NCBI GenBank assembly: GCA_022826515.1
Contig: JAJDUT010000064.1
Span: 11,960-75,959 of the forward strand
Direction of reading: 5' to 3'
Length of the DNA: 64,000 bases
DNA from: Candidatus Latescibacterota bacterium
GTDB lineage: Bacteria > Latescibacterota > UBA2968 > UBA8231
Shown here: one piece after another, positions 1 to 9,292 of the stretch
Layout of the letters: each line of letters starts with the position of its first letter
How positions within the stretch are numbered: position 1 is the stretch's first letter
Program-made: the position numbers and the translations under genes
The notes under the pieces: model-generated
The model's input: the letters and a program-made list of their open reading frames with translations, nothing else
Database searches by the model: none
What the model was told of the DNA's origin: nothing

Positions 1-904
1 TCAAGGTAGTCGTGATCTCCACGTCGTCGCTGAAGAGCACGGCCCCTCCCTCGCCGTCTTCAGGCGAATCGTCGGACAGCCTCACCACCAGTAATTCGAG
101 CCGCCGGTCTAACTGGCCCGAAGTCAGCAAACCCGTAAAGGGACTTTCCTGAAAGCTCTCCAAAGCCCCGTTGTTACTGTGGGAATTGACAAAGGTCGTG
201 CCCAAGGTCAAGTGATCGCTGATATCGGCCTCAAAGCGAAATGCGGATAGGTTCGTCGCGTTTTCTAGCTGCCGGGTCGGAAAATCCGCGCTAATGTCGA
301 TGATCGGCGACGAGATCCGCGAAAACAACCCGGTCGCCCGCAAGCGCTGGCTGGCCAAACTAGTCACCACGCCATTGAACCCCGTCTTGCGGAAAGTCAG
401 GGGCGTCAGCGTTGTAAAAAGCTCATCTCCGACCACGATCGAATAGCTGTAGTCGCCGCTGATATCCGAGGAGATGATGAGGCGGTTGAACCAGCTTAGG
501 TACTCGCCGCGCTTGGTGACCTGATTGCTGGCACTGGTCAGCGGCTGGGTCTGCCGCCAATCGTAGATGAGCCAGCCACGAGTAATCAGATCGCCGTAGG
601 GATCGTAAAAATAAAAACCCTCTTGGCTACGCGACACGTAGCGGAGAAAAGGCTCCCGCGCATAGTTGGTGTACTGCCACTGACGGCGGCCGTACTCGGT
701 GAACAATTCCTGCGGCAAGTACCAGCGCTGAATGGTGGGGTCTAGCGCATCGATCAGCACCGACCGGCCCGCAGCCGAGAACACGCGGCGCTCATCAGCC
801 CGGCGGCCAAGGCGATTGCCATAGTCTATCTGGGCACCGACCTCAAGGGCGCATATCACCACCGCGCCCAAGAGCAATGCGCATTTAGCTCGCAGTGCGC
901 CCAT
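1..904 (-). CDS. Large secreted/outer-membrane protein, family B/C (copy-1 C protein, 3' end missing)
   Basis: This open frame starts at the ATG at 904-902 and runs off the left edge with no stop, so only about the first 301 residues are present. The N-terminus is a signal peptide ending near GAQ. It is followed by the family signature DYGNRLGRR, ALDPTIQRWYLPQELF, EYGRRQWQYTNYARE and RGWLIYDWRQ. These match the 990-aa protein at 19466-22438 far better than its neighbour at 904-3687, so it is the copy-1 partner of that protein. The start codon overlaps the stop of the upstream gene by one base (TAATG), which implies translational coupling. The function is unknown. A large outer-membrane or surface protein is inferred from the signal peptide, the size and the linked SurA-like chaperone gene. 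Confidence 0.85.
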   Translation of the reverse strand, partial: MGALRAKCALLLGAVVICALEVGAQIDYGNRLGRRADERRVFSAAGRSVLIDALDPTIQRWYLPQELFTEYGRRQWQYTNYAREPFLRYVSRSQEGFYFYDPYGDLITRGWLIYDWRQTQPLTSASNQVTKRGEYLSWFNRLIISSDISGDYSYSIVVGDELFTTLTPLTFRKTGFNGVVTSLASQRLRATGLFSRISSPIIDISADFPTRQLENATNLSAFRFEADISDHLTLGTTFVNSHSNNGALESFQESPFTGLLTSGQLDRRLELLVVRLSDDSPEDGEGGAVLFSDDVEITTTL

Positions 905-3687
905 TACTGAATTCCGGCGTACACAGTGATAAAGCTAGTCGTCGAATTGCTGCTCTCGCTGCCCTTGGCAAAGCCGCTGGCGTTTTCTAGCACTAGCTCG
1001 GTCTGGGTGCGCCCGTAGCGCAGGCCGATCTGCGTCGTCAGGCGATACCCCATGTAGTCCGAGGAATTGGATAGCTGCATCGCCACGTTTACACTGCTCA
1101 AATCACCCGTCTCCATGGTAATGCCGCTGGCGACCATGGCGTCTTCGTCGCTCATCAAATCCCTCAGCAACAGTTGCTCTACCCCCCCCATCAGCACGGT
1201 GTGCTTCAGCACCGGCAGTCGGGCTAGCAGCACAAAGCTGCCGGTCCACTCCTTGCGCTCATCCTCTTGGAGCAAAAACGGCGTGCGCCGCAAGTATTCG
1301 CTCTTGAACTTGGGCTGGAGGCTTAGGCGGCCTAAGTCGTAGGTATAGTCGAATTTGTTGATCAAGCCGAAGAAGCTCGTGTTGGTCCGCAGGCGGCGTC
1401 CGTCTATATCGCGTGGCTCGTCTTGGTTTTGGCGATAGAATTCGTACTTGAACTTGTTGATGATGTTGAGTCGGTCGATGCCCGCGTAGTCGAACCCGAG
1501 CCACAGCGAATTGACCCAAGTGTCTTGGGCTGGCAGGATGTCGGGAACGAGGGGCTGGATCGGCGGAGCATCGACAAAAGGCGTGGGTTCACGCCGGTCG
1601 TCTGGAATGGTGTCGGCGACCTTTTTCAGCGCGTCAAAAACCCGCAAGCGACCCACGCCGGGCACGTCGCGGTCAAAGGTAAAGAGCGCGTACTGGACGC
1701 GGCTGGAGCGATCGGCCGAAATCATCTGCTCGTCCGCCTGCCCTAGAGTCAACCGCGCCCCTGGTACGAGCTCAGCACCGGCGAACACATTGTAGCCCTG
1801 CCGGTCGGTCTTATAGGGGTAATCAGGCAAGTCGTCGTCTTCGAAGCGGTCGATCCAATCGTTGTTGTTCAGGTCGATGCCAAAAAGGTATTCGGGACGA
1901 TCAACCGCATAGCGCAAAAAAGGCTCTTCGTAGTCGGGAATGAGGTTGTTGACCGTGCCATTGTCGTTTTGGTTGAAATCCGAGATAAAGTCATTGTTCT
2001 CGTCCCACCCGGGAAAGATGAGCCGGTCGTTGGCCGAACCCGCGCGGATCCAGTCGGGGAATTGGTCTTGGTCGTCGTTGTCTTCGACGAATTCGTAGAA
2101 GTTGCGCTGGGAGTTGTCGTATTGGATGTCGCCATTGGCATCGACTAAAAAAGCCGTGGTCGAATACGCATCGTCCATCGCATAGACCTCTCCGAAGAAG
2201 AACCACGGATGGAACTGACGAGAGATGTTAAAAAACCAAGCGTCGGACTGCTCGGTGGAAATTTTGTGGTTTTTACCAGCCGTAAACAGCGCGGCATTGG
2301 GATACTGATAGTAGCGCTTGTTGCGGTCCCACTCTCCGTAGAAGTCAAGCCCCCACAGCCCCTTTCCCTCCACTGTAAATCCGCCGACTAGGTTGCCCGT
2401 CGGCAGACCGTAGTCAAATTTGACGAGTTGGAGATTGGAAATGTCCTTCACGTTGCCTTCGGCTCGCCGCAGGGTAATCAGCGCTGGCTCGGTGGCATCT
2501 ATGGTTTCCGCACTCAGGGGCGCGGAAGGCATGGCGCGGCGGCCCGTCTGCCGATCGGACCACATCTGCACCTTGAAGTCATTGCCCAAGACGTATTCAA
2601 ATTCCACGGCCACGATCGAGGTGGGGTCTGGGCCGATGTAAGCCGGGTCGTTGAAGTCGTAGTTGAGCACGATGCGCTCGTGGCCGTCGGCGGCCGTGTA
2701 CCCCTGGCGCTCAAAACCGCCGAATTTAATCGGCCACTCCGCGCCAGCGCGGACGACCTCCTCCGCCTCGAAAACCTGTTCTTTGTTTGTCTCAAAGTCG
2801 CGGCTGATAATGCGCACCTTGTCGCGGAACAAAGCCGCGCCGCCCTCGCCATCTTCGGGCGTGTCGTCGCTGAGAATGATGGCAATGGCCGTCAGCGGGG
2901 TGCTACTCTGGCCGGAAGTGAGGCTGCCGGCGATCAAGTCGCCGCTGAACAAGTCGAGCGTGGTATTGGTATTGCGGGCATCAACCACGGTCGCGCCCAC
3001 CTCGATGAAGTCGCCGACCTGAACCGTGCCGCGCCCGCCGAACATGGTAGTGGTATTGGTGCGGGTTTCCGGCTCTTGGGTCGCGCCCAAGATCGGGTCG
3101 CTGATCCGCGAGGCGAGGATCGTGCCAGCGTATTTGTCGGCCATGAAGTCGATCTGGACGCCATTGTAACGAGGCCTAGAAAAGGTCATTGGCGTGAGGG
3201 TCGTGCGCAGCAGATTGCCGACCGTAATGGAATAGTAGTACTGGCTCTGCGAGTCGCCGCCAACGGTGACCCCATTGAACCAAGAGTCGAAGCGGGCGTT
3301 TTGGAAGATGCTGCTGCCGAGCTGCCCGGGCTGATTTTGGCTCCAGTCGTAGATCAGCCAGCCGCGGCCGATGAAGTTGCCGTAGAAGTCGTAGAAGTAA
3401 TCGCCCTCGCGGTGGATGTTGACGTAGCGCCGAAACTCATCCTTAGCGTAGTTGGAGTACTCCCACTGCCGCCAGCCGTATTCGTTGAACAGCTCTTGGG
3501 GAATGTACCATTTCTTGACTGCTGGATCGAGCGCGCCAAATAGGACCCCAGGGCCGCGCGGTTCAAAGCTGACCGCCCCGCCGCGCTGGCGACCCAAGCG
3601 GTTGCCGTAATCTTGGGCCTCAGCTAGGCCAGCCGCCAGCATCAGAGCAGCCAAACCAACTAACCCCCATAGTCTAAACACTTGCAA
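904..3687 (-). CDS. Large secreted/outer-membrane protein, family B/C (copy-1 B protein)
   Basis: The product has 927 aa with a signal peptide (about residues 1-24, ending GLAEAQ). It aligns along its whole length with the 932-aa protein at 16671-19469. The first 120 residues carry the family signature (DYGNRLGR, ALDPAVKKWYIPQELF, QWEYSNYAKD, RGWLIYDW). Around residues 520-615 lies an acidic stretch with calcium-loop-like motifs: DDNDDQDQFPDW, DENNDFISDFNQND and DLNNNDWIDRFEDDD. The remainder has the alternating, aromatic-rich pattern expected of beta structure, and the protein ends VYAGIQ. I recognise no named domain. An outer-membrane barrel or surface protein is inferred. The gene lies 26 bp downstream of the sorting-domain protein (3714-5969) and its stop overlaps the start of the next gene, so the three form an operon. 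Confidence 0.85.
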   Translation of the reverse strand: MQVFRLWGLVGLAALMLAAGLAEAQDYGNRLGRQRGGAVSFEPRGPGVLFGALDPAVKKWYIPQELFNEYGWRQWEYSNYAKDEFRRYVNIHREGDYFYDFYGNFIGRGWLIYDWSQNQPGQLGSSIFQNARFDSWFNGVTVGGDSQSQYYYSITVGNLLRTTLTPMTFSRPRYNGVQIDFMADKYAGTILASRISDPILGATQEPETRTNTTTMFGGRGTVQVGDFIEVGATVVDARNTNTTLDLFSGDLIAGSLTSGQSSTPLTAIAIILSDDTPEDGEGGAALFRDKVRIISRDFETNKEQVFEAEEVVRAGAEWPIKFGGFERQGYTAADGHERIVLNYDFNDPAYIGPDPTSIVAVEFEYVLGNDFKVQMWSDRQTGRRAMPSAPLSAETIDATEPALITLRRAEGNVKDISNLQLVKFDYGLPTGNLVGGFTVEGKGLWGLDFYGEWDRNKRYYQYPNAALFTAGKNHKISTEQSDAWFFNISRQFHPWFFFGEVYAMDDAYSTTAFLVDANGDIQYDNSQRNFYEFVEDNDDQDQFPDWIRAGSANDRLIFPGWDENNDFISDFNQNDNGTVNNLIPDYEEPFLRYAVDRPEYLFGIDLNNNDWIDRFEDDDLPDYPYKTDRQGYNVFAGAELVPGARLTLGQADEQMISADRSSRVQYALFTFDRDVPGVGRLRVFDALKKVADTIPDDRREPTPFVDAPPIQPLVPDILPAQDTWVNSLWLGFDYAGIDRLNIINKFKYEFYRQNQDEPRDIDGRRLRTNTSFFGLINKFDYTYDLGRLSLQPKFKSEYLRRTPFLLQEDERKEWTGSFVLLARLPVLKHTVLMGGVEQLLLRDLMSDEDAMVASGITMETGDLSSVNVAMQLSNSSDYMGYRLTTQIGLRYGRTQTELVLENASGFAKGSESSNSTTSFITVYAGIQ

Positions 3688-3713
3688 ATCATCTCTCCCT
3701 ACATTTTAAGTAA

Positions 3714-5969
3714 CTAGTAAGCCACCCCGACAACCCCGATTTTCCTCACTTGGCCCGTGCCGGCTTGCAGCGAGACGCTAAACGCATAGTGCCCCGGCGG
3801 CACGTACACCCCGTCGTCGTCCCGGCCATCCCAAGGCTGGGCAAAGCGGCCGCTGATGGCCTCGCTATCGACTAAGGCCCGCACCAAGCGGCCGGACAGA
3901 TCGAAAATCGAGACTTTTACCGGCGAGAGCCGCGCGATATTGGTGATGTCGTACTGAATGAGGACGCGGTCGTTGACCCCGTCGCCGTTGGGCGTAAATA
4001 CCGGCGAATTTACGGCCACATTGGCTAAAAGCTCCTTGCTGATCGGTACGGCCACCGAGAGGTTGTCCGCTATCGGCGTACCCACCGGCTGGATATCGGT
4101 GTCGGCAAATCCGGACTGACTCAAGTCAGCGGCATTGCCAGCCACGACGCCTTGCCCGAGGGTCGTTTCGACCGAGCGATTAAAGGCGCGGCCGACGAAC
4201 GTTGTGCCAAAGCGCAACACTCCATTGTCGAATTCTACCTCCAAGACCGTCCCGTCTTCCTCAATGAGTGGAAAGGAAATAGCAAAGCGGTCGTCGAGCA
4301 CTTCGTCGATGGAGATACCATTGCTGGCCTGGGGCAAGTTCACCAGCGACGAGCCGGAAAAATCCGCCTCTTGCACCTCGCCACCAAGTCGCTGGATTCG
4401 CACGCGCCCGATGGACTCGACGCGCAAGGGAGTCTTGATCTCAAAGGCGTCAAAGCCGCGCTGCTGACCAGATGATTTGTTGCGTACCGCGTATAAAAAT
4501 CGGGTATTCTTCCCCACGGCCGCTGAGCGCGGTGAGATCTCGGCGATCAGTTCTCGGGCAAAGGGCGGCGAAACCACGTCAAAGGCCAAGCCGCCGACTG
4601 CGGCCGCGGACTCGAAGTCGTCGCTAAAAAAGTCAATCGAAAACTGAAAGTAGCGCCGTGGGCCAGGCGAGGTAATGGGGACACCGGCACCGTCTATTGG
4701 GAGCTGGTCTTGGCCAACGATACCGGACGCCGAATAGGGAGGTGACCAGCCGCTCCAGTTGTTGACATCGTCGCGGATGCTCCCTTTATCCTCGCCCCGC
4801 AGCGCCCTGTAATCGGCCTCGTCGAGGGTGACGAGGGCCTGCTGGTCCAGCGGCAGATCCTTGAATACTCCAATCGCCTCGCGCACATCTACTTCGTCGT
4901 TGTCCAGCACGTTTTCGACCAAGGCCTTTAACTCAGCATCATTGACGCCATCGGCCCACTTCCACGGCACCTCCACATTGGCCGTTGAAGTGCCCGACCG
5001 ATTGCCAGCTTGGGCACCACCGCCCACGCGGAAAATGCGCTCGCCCGGGCGGACCTTGTTGAATTCGACCGGGTTCGGATCTACGCCCGTACGTGTGCGA
5101 ACCTGCAAGCTAGACACATTTGCGTCGCCGGCCGCGTCTTGGATCCAACGCAAGTTGCCGAACAGGGCCAAGTCGCCAAAGTCGAAAATGTTGGACACAT
5201 AGCTCGCTTCGGGCACGAAACCCGTGCCGAAAATCTGGAACTCAGCTAGGTCGAAGCCGGCCGCGGTCAGCACCTTCAGCCGCACGAAGCGCACGTATTG
5301 CGGAGCGATACGCACATCCACCACGGATTGGTCGTTTTGGGTCTCGACCGCGACAGTTTGCAGGATGGGCACGCCTTCAAAGGAATTTTCCGGCGTGCCA
5401 TCATTGATAAAAATCTCATACCCCCGCAAGAATTCGTTTTGGAAGGGGAATTCCTCCGAGGGAAAATCCGGGTCGCCGTTGCGCGGAAAGAATTTGAAGC
5501 GATTGAGACCAAAGCGAGCGCCGAGATCTAAGTCGATGATTAGCCCTAGTACCCGGGCGCTTTGGGTGCCCCCGGAAGCGCGCATGTCCAAGGCCGTGTC
5601 GCCGTCGTCGTCGATCACATTGGCCAAGGCTGCGCCAATAGAGCGATTGTTCGGCGACCTAATGCTGCCGCCGCGCAATGGCGAGTTAATGCCGACCGCT
5701 ATGTTGCGGGTGGTATCGGCGCGCTGGGGCGCGATAAAGTAGGGCCGCCCTTCCGGCTCAAAGTCGATGACCCCCCCAGGGGCGTTGGTTTTTTCGATCG
5801 CGGTCGCACTGCGGATGACCACGGCGGGGAGATCGCCCCCACCGCTTTCCCAGCTCAGGCCTTCTGCACCGCCAATGACCACGACTTCCGCAACCGCTGA
5901 TTTTCCCGCCGCCAAAGCGGCGAGCAAGACGCCGCCCATGAGGCAAGCAGATCGAAAAGCTGTTTGCAT
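3714..5969 (-). CDS. Secreted discoidin-like protein with FlgD-like C-terminal domain (copy-1 A protein)
   Basis: I use the ATG at 5969, giving 751 aa. It starts a clean signal peptide (MQTAFRSACLMGG, cleavage near SAVA), whereas the longer frame from 6050 adds 27 residues without signal character. The paralogue at 14356-16620 has 754 aa. The N-terminal half has discoidin-like features: IDDDGDTALDMR, then LGLIIDLDLGARFGLNRFKFFPRN, then a beta-rich region ending AEFQIFGTGF. The middle carries WSGWSPPY and RRYFQFSIDFFSDDF. The last about 90 residues are a FlgD-like Ig or type A sorting-like domain beginning FTPNGDGVNDRV, with FDLSGRLVR and WDGRDDDG. It is probably exported and displayed or anchored through that C-terminus. 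It is the first gene of a minus-strand operon and is divergent from the parvulin gene at 6122. Confidence 0.85.
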   Translation of the reverse strand: MQTAFRSACLMGGVLLAALAAGKSAVAEVVVIGGAEGLSWESGGGDLPAVVIRSATAIEKTNAPGGVIDFEPEGRPYFIAPQRADTTRNIAVGINSPLRGGSIRSPNNRSIGAALANVIDDDGDTALDMRASGGTQSARVLGLIIDLDLGARFGLNRFKFFPRNGDPDFPSEEFPFQNEFLRGYEIFINDGTPENSFEGVPILQTVAVETQNDQSVVDVRIAPQYVRFVRLKVLTAAGFDLAEFQIFGTGFVPEASYVSNIFDFGDLALFGNLRWIQDAAGDANVSSLQVRTRTGVDPNPVEFNKVRPGERIFRVGGGAQAGNRSGTSTANVEVPWKWADGVNDAELKALVENVLDNDEVDVREAIGVFKDLPLDQQALVTLDEADYRALRGEDKGSIRDDVNNWSGWSPPYSASGIVGQDQLPIDGAGVPITSPGPRRYFQFSIDFFSDDFESAAAVGGLAFDVVSPPFARELIAEISPRSAAVGKNTRFLYAVRNKSSGQQRGFDAFEIKTPLRVESIGRVRIQRLGGEVQEADFSGSSLVNLPQASNGISIDEVLDDRFAISFPLIEEDGTVLEVEFDNGVLRFGTTFVGRAFNRSVETTLGQGVVAGNAADLSQSGFADTDIQPVGTPIADNLSVAVPISKELLANVAVNSPVFTPNGDGVNDRVLIQYDITNIARLSPVKVSIFDLSGRLVRALVDSEAISGRFAQPWDGRDDDGVYVPPGHYAFSVSLQAGTGQVRKIGVVGVAY

Positions 5970-6121
5970 AAACTGACTCTTAGAGATAATTAGCAGGACG
6001 GGCTGTAGAGAGCATTCCACAACGCCAAATGTCCCTGCATTGTTGCTCAAAAATCTGTCAAATCCTAAATTAATTGCTCGTTAAATAAGTGAATACTACC
6101 CACTAGAGCAAGAAATTTTCA

Positions 6122-7825
6122 ATGATCTCAATCCAGTCCTTTCAGTGCGAGCGCATCCTCCCGTTCCTGTCTCTTTTCGCCCTTTTCCTCGCGTCCTGCA
6201 ATGGTCAGCCCGAACAGCCCGAGGTGCAGGATGTCGTCTTGGCGACCGTAGCCGGCGACCCCATTACTCTCGCGGCTTTCACCGAGTTCAGTGCGCTCAT
6301 CCCAGAGGGCATGAAAAAGGGCGATACTCTGCTCGACAAGAACCGCCAAGTCCTCAACAGCTTGATCGACAAGCGGCTCTTGCTCGCCGAAGCCGAGGCC
6401 CTTCAGCTAGCCGACGATCCCGCGCTCCAAGCTGAGCTATCCTTTTTCTTCCAAAACCTCTTGCTCGATTTGTACACCCATCGCGAAATATCCCAAAAGA
6501 TCGTCGTTACAGACGAAGAGATGGAAGCTCACTATCGAGCCACCCACCGCGACCGCGCCCTCCGCTTTAGCGGCATCATGCTAGAGACCCGCGAAGAAGC
6601 TGAGGAAATTTTGCAGGCCGTAGCCGACGGGGCGCAGTTCATGGCGTTGGCCAAGGGGCGTTCTCTGCACCGCGATAGCGGCGAACAGGGCGGTGATGTG
6701 GGGGGCTACAAGCTCAAGGACAAGGTCCTTCCGGTCATTGCCGAAGCGATCTTCCCCCTCGCCGTGGGCGAGGTATCCGCACCCATCCGCTTCCGGTTTG
6801 CCGACAAGACCCACTACACGGTCTTTCAAGTCACCGACGAGATGCCGCTGCCGCTCGCCGCTTCCGAGGGCAAAGTACGGGAGGAAGTTTTTGGCCGCAA
6901 GCGAGTCGCCCGCTACCAAGCTCTCCTCGACTCGCTCAAAAGCGAGTATGGCCCCGAGGTGCATCCCGAGCAGATTCGCAATCTCAACCAGCACAGCCAG
7001 CAAACCGAGGGCGATCTATACGCCCTGCCGACCGCGTTGAGCGACGAGCCTATCGTCTCCTTTCGCAGCGGTCAAATCAGTTGCCACGAATTCATGCAAA
7101 CGGCGCAACAAATGCGCGCCGGCCGGCCGGAGTTGGCCGACTCCGCTCGCGTCGTCTTCCTCCTAGAAACTGCGATCGTCCCGGCCTTTCTCTTCACCGC
7201 TGAGGCTCGGGCCCACGGCCTAGAAGAAGATCCCAACCTGCAGCAGCGCATCCGCAACAAGCGGGACGACCTGCTTCTCAACGCCCTGCGGCAGCGCTAC
7301 GTCGATCAGCACGTCGCAGTTACCCCAGAGGAAGCCCTCGCCTTCTACGAGAGCCATCCAGAGAAGTTCACCGCGCCGCTGACAACCGAAATAGTAGAAA
7401 TTCTCGTGTCTTCCGACTCGTTGGCCCAGCGGCTCAAGCGCGAGATCCTCGCCGGTGCCGACCCCGCGCCTTTGGCGCGCGCTCACACCCTCCGGCCCGG
7501 TGCCAGCCACCACGACGGACACCTGACCCTCAGTCCCTATACCAAGGCGTACTATCTGGACATCTACGACTTAGCGCATTCTCTACCTGTCGGCCAAGTC
7601 AATGGGCCAGTGCAGGTCCAAGGCGGGTATTCAGTCTTCAAGGTCCTCGACCGCCACCAGAAAAAACATCCCTACAACGCCACATCCCGTCGCCGCGCCA
7701 CGGCTTACGTCAAGATCGACAAGTCCAAGCGCGGCTACGTGCGCTATGTGCGCGACCTGCGGGAGCAGCACCCAGTTGAGGAATTTTCAGACGCGATAGA
7801 ACGCGCCCTTGGCGCACCCAATTGA
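6122..7825 (+). CDS. SurA/PpiC-like parvulin peptidyl-prolyl isomerase, lipoprotein (copy-1 F protein)
   Basis: The 567-aa product begins with a lipoprotein signal (LFLASC, lipid-acceptor Cys at residue 26). It has an N-terminal SurA-like helical region (about 40-130), including LNSLIDKRLLLAEAE. A parvulin domain follows at about 138-245, with IMLETREEAEEIL, AKGRSLHRDSGEQGGDVG and PVIAEAIFPLAVGEVS. A second, weaker parvulin-like domain lies at about 420-515. Such proteins bind unfolded outer-membrane or secreted proteins in the periplasm and catalyse prolyl isomerisation. The gene is divergent from the A-B-C operon and heads F-TPR-E, so its clients are probably the cluster's own proteins. It is paralogous to 11288-12961, which has a plain signal peptide instead of a lipobox. 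Confidence 0.88.
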   Translation: MISIQSFQCERILPFLSLFALFLASCNGQPEQPEVQDVVLATVAGDPITLAAFTEFSALIPEGMKKGDTLLDKNRQVLNSLIDKRLLLAEAEALQLADDPALQAELSFFFQNLLLDLYTHREISQKIVVTDEEMEAHYRATHRDRALRFSGIMLETREEAEEILQAVADGAQFMALAKGRSLHRDSGEQGGDVGGYKLKDKVLPVIAEAIFPLAVGEVSAPIRFRFADKTHYTVFQVTDEMPLPLAASEGKVREEVFGRKRVARYQALLDSLKSEYGPEVHPEQIRNLNQHSQQTEGDLYALPTALSDEPIVSFRSGQISCHEFMQTAQQMRAGRPELADSARVVFLLETAIVPAFLFTAEARAHGLEEDPNLQQRIRNKRDDLLLNALRQRYVDQHVAVTPEEALAFYESHPEKFTAPLTTEIVEILVSSDSLAQRLKREILAGADPAPLARAHTLRPGASHHDGHLTLSPYTKAYYLDIYDLAHSLPVGQVNGPVQVQGGYSVFKVLDRHQKKHPYNATSRRRATAYVKIDKSKRGYVRYVRDLREQHPVEEFSDAIERALGAPN

Positions 7826-9288
7826 AATTGAGTTGGGCCGTGCTCCTGTTCTTTTTGCTCGCTTGGGGCTGCGCCCGCAACGACCCTCTCCTAGTCGAAG
7901 GCCAGCAGCACTTCTACAATCGAGAGTATCAAACCGCAATTGAGGTCTTGCAACGGGCTGTGCAGAGTCCGTCTCCATCGCAGGTTGCCTATCGCTATCT
8001 AGGGCGTTGTTATCTGCAAGTCGGCCAGTACGAACAAGCGCTAGAAACAGCGCACGCCGGCCTAGCTCGCGATGCCAACGACGCCGAGCTCTACGATCTA
8101 CTCGGAGCCATCGAGATGACCCGCGCATTCGCCGAAGCCCGATACAGCGACACTGATGCCGCCCTGAGCGCCTTCGAACGAGCGCTCGAACTCGATCCGC
8201 AACGCGCCACCACCCACTATAATCTCGGCCTCGTGTATAGCTACCGCGACAGCGCCCACCTCGCTGAGCGCGCTTATCTGGCCGCCCTACAGGTAGATTC
8301 CACGCTCGCGCCAGCCCACAAGAAGCTGGGCCTATACTACCGACGACAAGGAACCTTAGACCAAGCCCTAAATCACCTGCAACGCGCCGTGCAGTACGCG
8401 CCCGAAGACGCCGAAGCGCATTTCCATCGCGGCTTGCTGCACCGCGCCCAAGGGCGCTACGACCAAGCCGTGGCAGATCTAGAACGAGCCGCCGAACTCA
8501 ATCCCTATTCGCCCCAAGTCCACTTCAATCTGTCGCAACTCTACTTGCGCACAGGACAGCGCGAACAAGGCGAAAAGGCCCTCGCGCGCTCGGAAATCCT
8601 CCGCCAGCACCACCGAGGCATCGGCTCGGACCAATCCCTGCCCGAAGTAAGCGCGGTAGCCATTGGCTCGGCCACGGCCCGCTACAATCTCGCCCTGCAC
8701 CTCGCCCTGCAAGGCCAATACGACCAAGCCATCCTCGAATATCAAAACGCCCTCGCCATCAATCCCGAACTAAAAGACGCGCACAGCAGCCTAGGCGTCC
8801 TCTTTTCCTATCAAGGCGATTTGGCCGCCGCCGCCGCGAGCTTTCGCCAAGCCCTCGCCCTCGACGAAGAAGACCCGCTCAGTCACACTCGGCTGGGGAT
8901 GATTCTCCTCAAGCAACAACGCTATGCGGAAGCTCGGGCCAGTCTTTTGCGCGCTACCGCACTCGACTCCAGCTTGCACGAGGCAGCCTACGGACTCGGC
9001 TTGGCTGCGGCCCGCACGGGCGATTTGGCCGCGGCCGTCGCCCACTTTGCCGAGGCCGCCCGGCTCAGTCCCACCAGTGCCTCAGCGCAGTTGAACCTCG
9101 GGGTGGCATACGCGAAATTGGACCAATTCGACGAGGCTGCCCGCGCCTACGCCCGCGCCGTCGAATTGGACCCAGCCAATGGCCGCGCCCATCTCTGCCT
9201 TAGCGACGCCTACCAGCAATTGGGACACCTGCAAAAAAGCCGCGCACACCGCGAAAAAGCGCGTCAGCTAGCGCACGAGGCCCGGTAG
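7822..9288 (+). CDS. TPR-repeat lipoprotein
   Basis: The start is a TTG at 7822 that overlaps the stop of the parvulin gene (TTGA), giving 488 aa. The N-terminus is hydrophobic and ends LAWGCARN. Cys 17 is a plausible lipid-acceptor, although the Trp two residues before it is unusual for a lipobox. The rest is almost entirely tetratricopeptide repeats, about eleven to twelve, with typical signatures such as AFERALELDPQRATTHYNLG, AVQYAPEDAEAHFHRG and RAVELDPANGRAH. A linker near residues 255-285 (SLPEVSAVAIG) separates two TPR blocks. TPR lipoproteins act as periplasmic or outer-membrane scaffolds. Overlap with the parvulin gene and a 4-bp gap to the E gene place it in one operon. Copy 2 of the cluster has no counterpart in the window. 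Confidence 0.88.
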   Translation: MKLSWAVLLFFLLAWGCARNDPLLVEGQQHFYNREYQTAIEVLQRAVQSPSPSQVAYRYLGRCYLQVGQYEQALETAHAGLARDANDAELYDLLGAIEMTRAFAEARYSDTDAALSAFERALELDPQRATTHYNLGLVYSYRDSAHLAERAYLAALQVDSTLAPAHKKLGLYYRRQGTLDQALNHLQRAVQYAPEDAEAHFHRGLLHRAQGRYDQAVADLERAAELNPYSPQVHFNLSQLYLRTGQREQGEKALARSEILRQHHRGIGSDQSLPEVSAVAIGSATARYNLALHLALQGQYDQAILEYQNALAINPELKDAHSSLGVLFSYQGDLAAAAASFRQALALDEEDPLSHTRLGMILLKQQRYAEARASLLRATALDSSLHEAAYGLGLAAARTGDLAAAVAHFAEAARLSPTSASAQLNLGVAYAKLDQFDEAARAYARAVELDPANGRAHLCLSDAYQQLGHLQKSRAHREKARQLAHEAR

Positions 9289-9292
9289 CCCC

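Noticed and set aside
2428..3543. Long plus-strand open frame opposite the B gene
   Set aside because: It is antisense to a gene with a clear paralogue and signal peptide, has low-complexity composition and no start signal.
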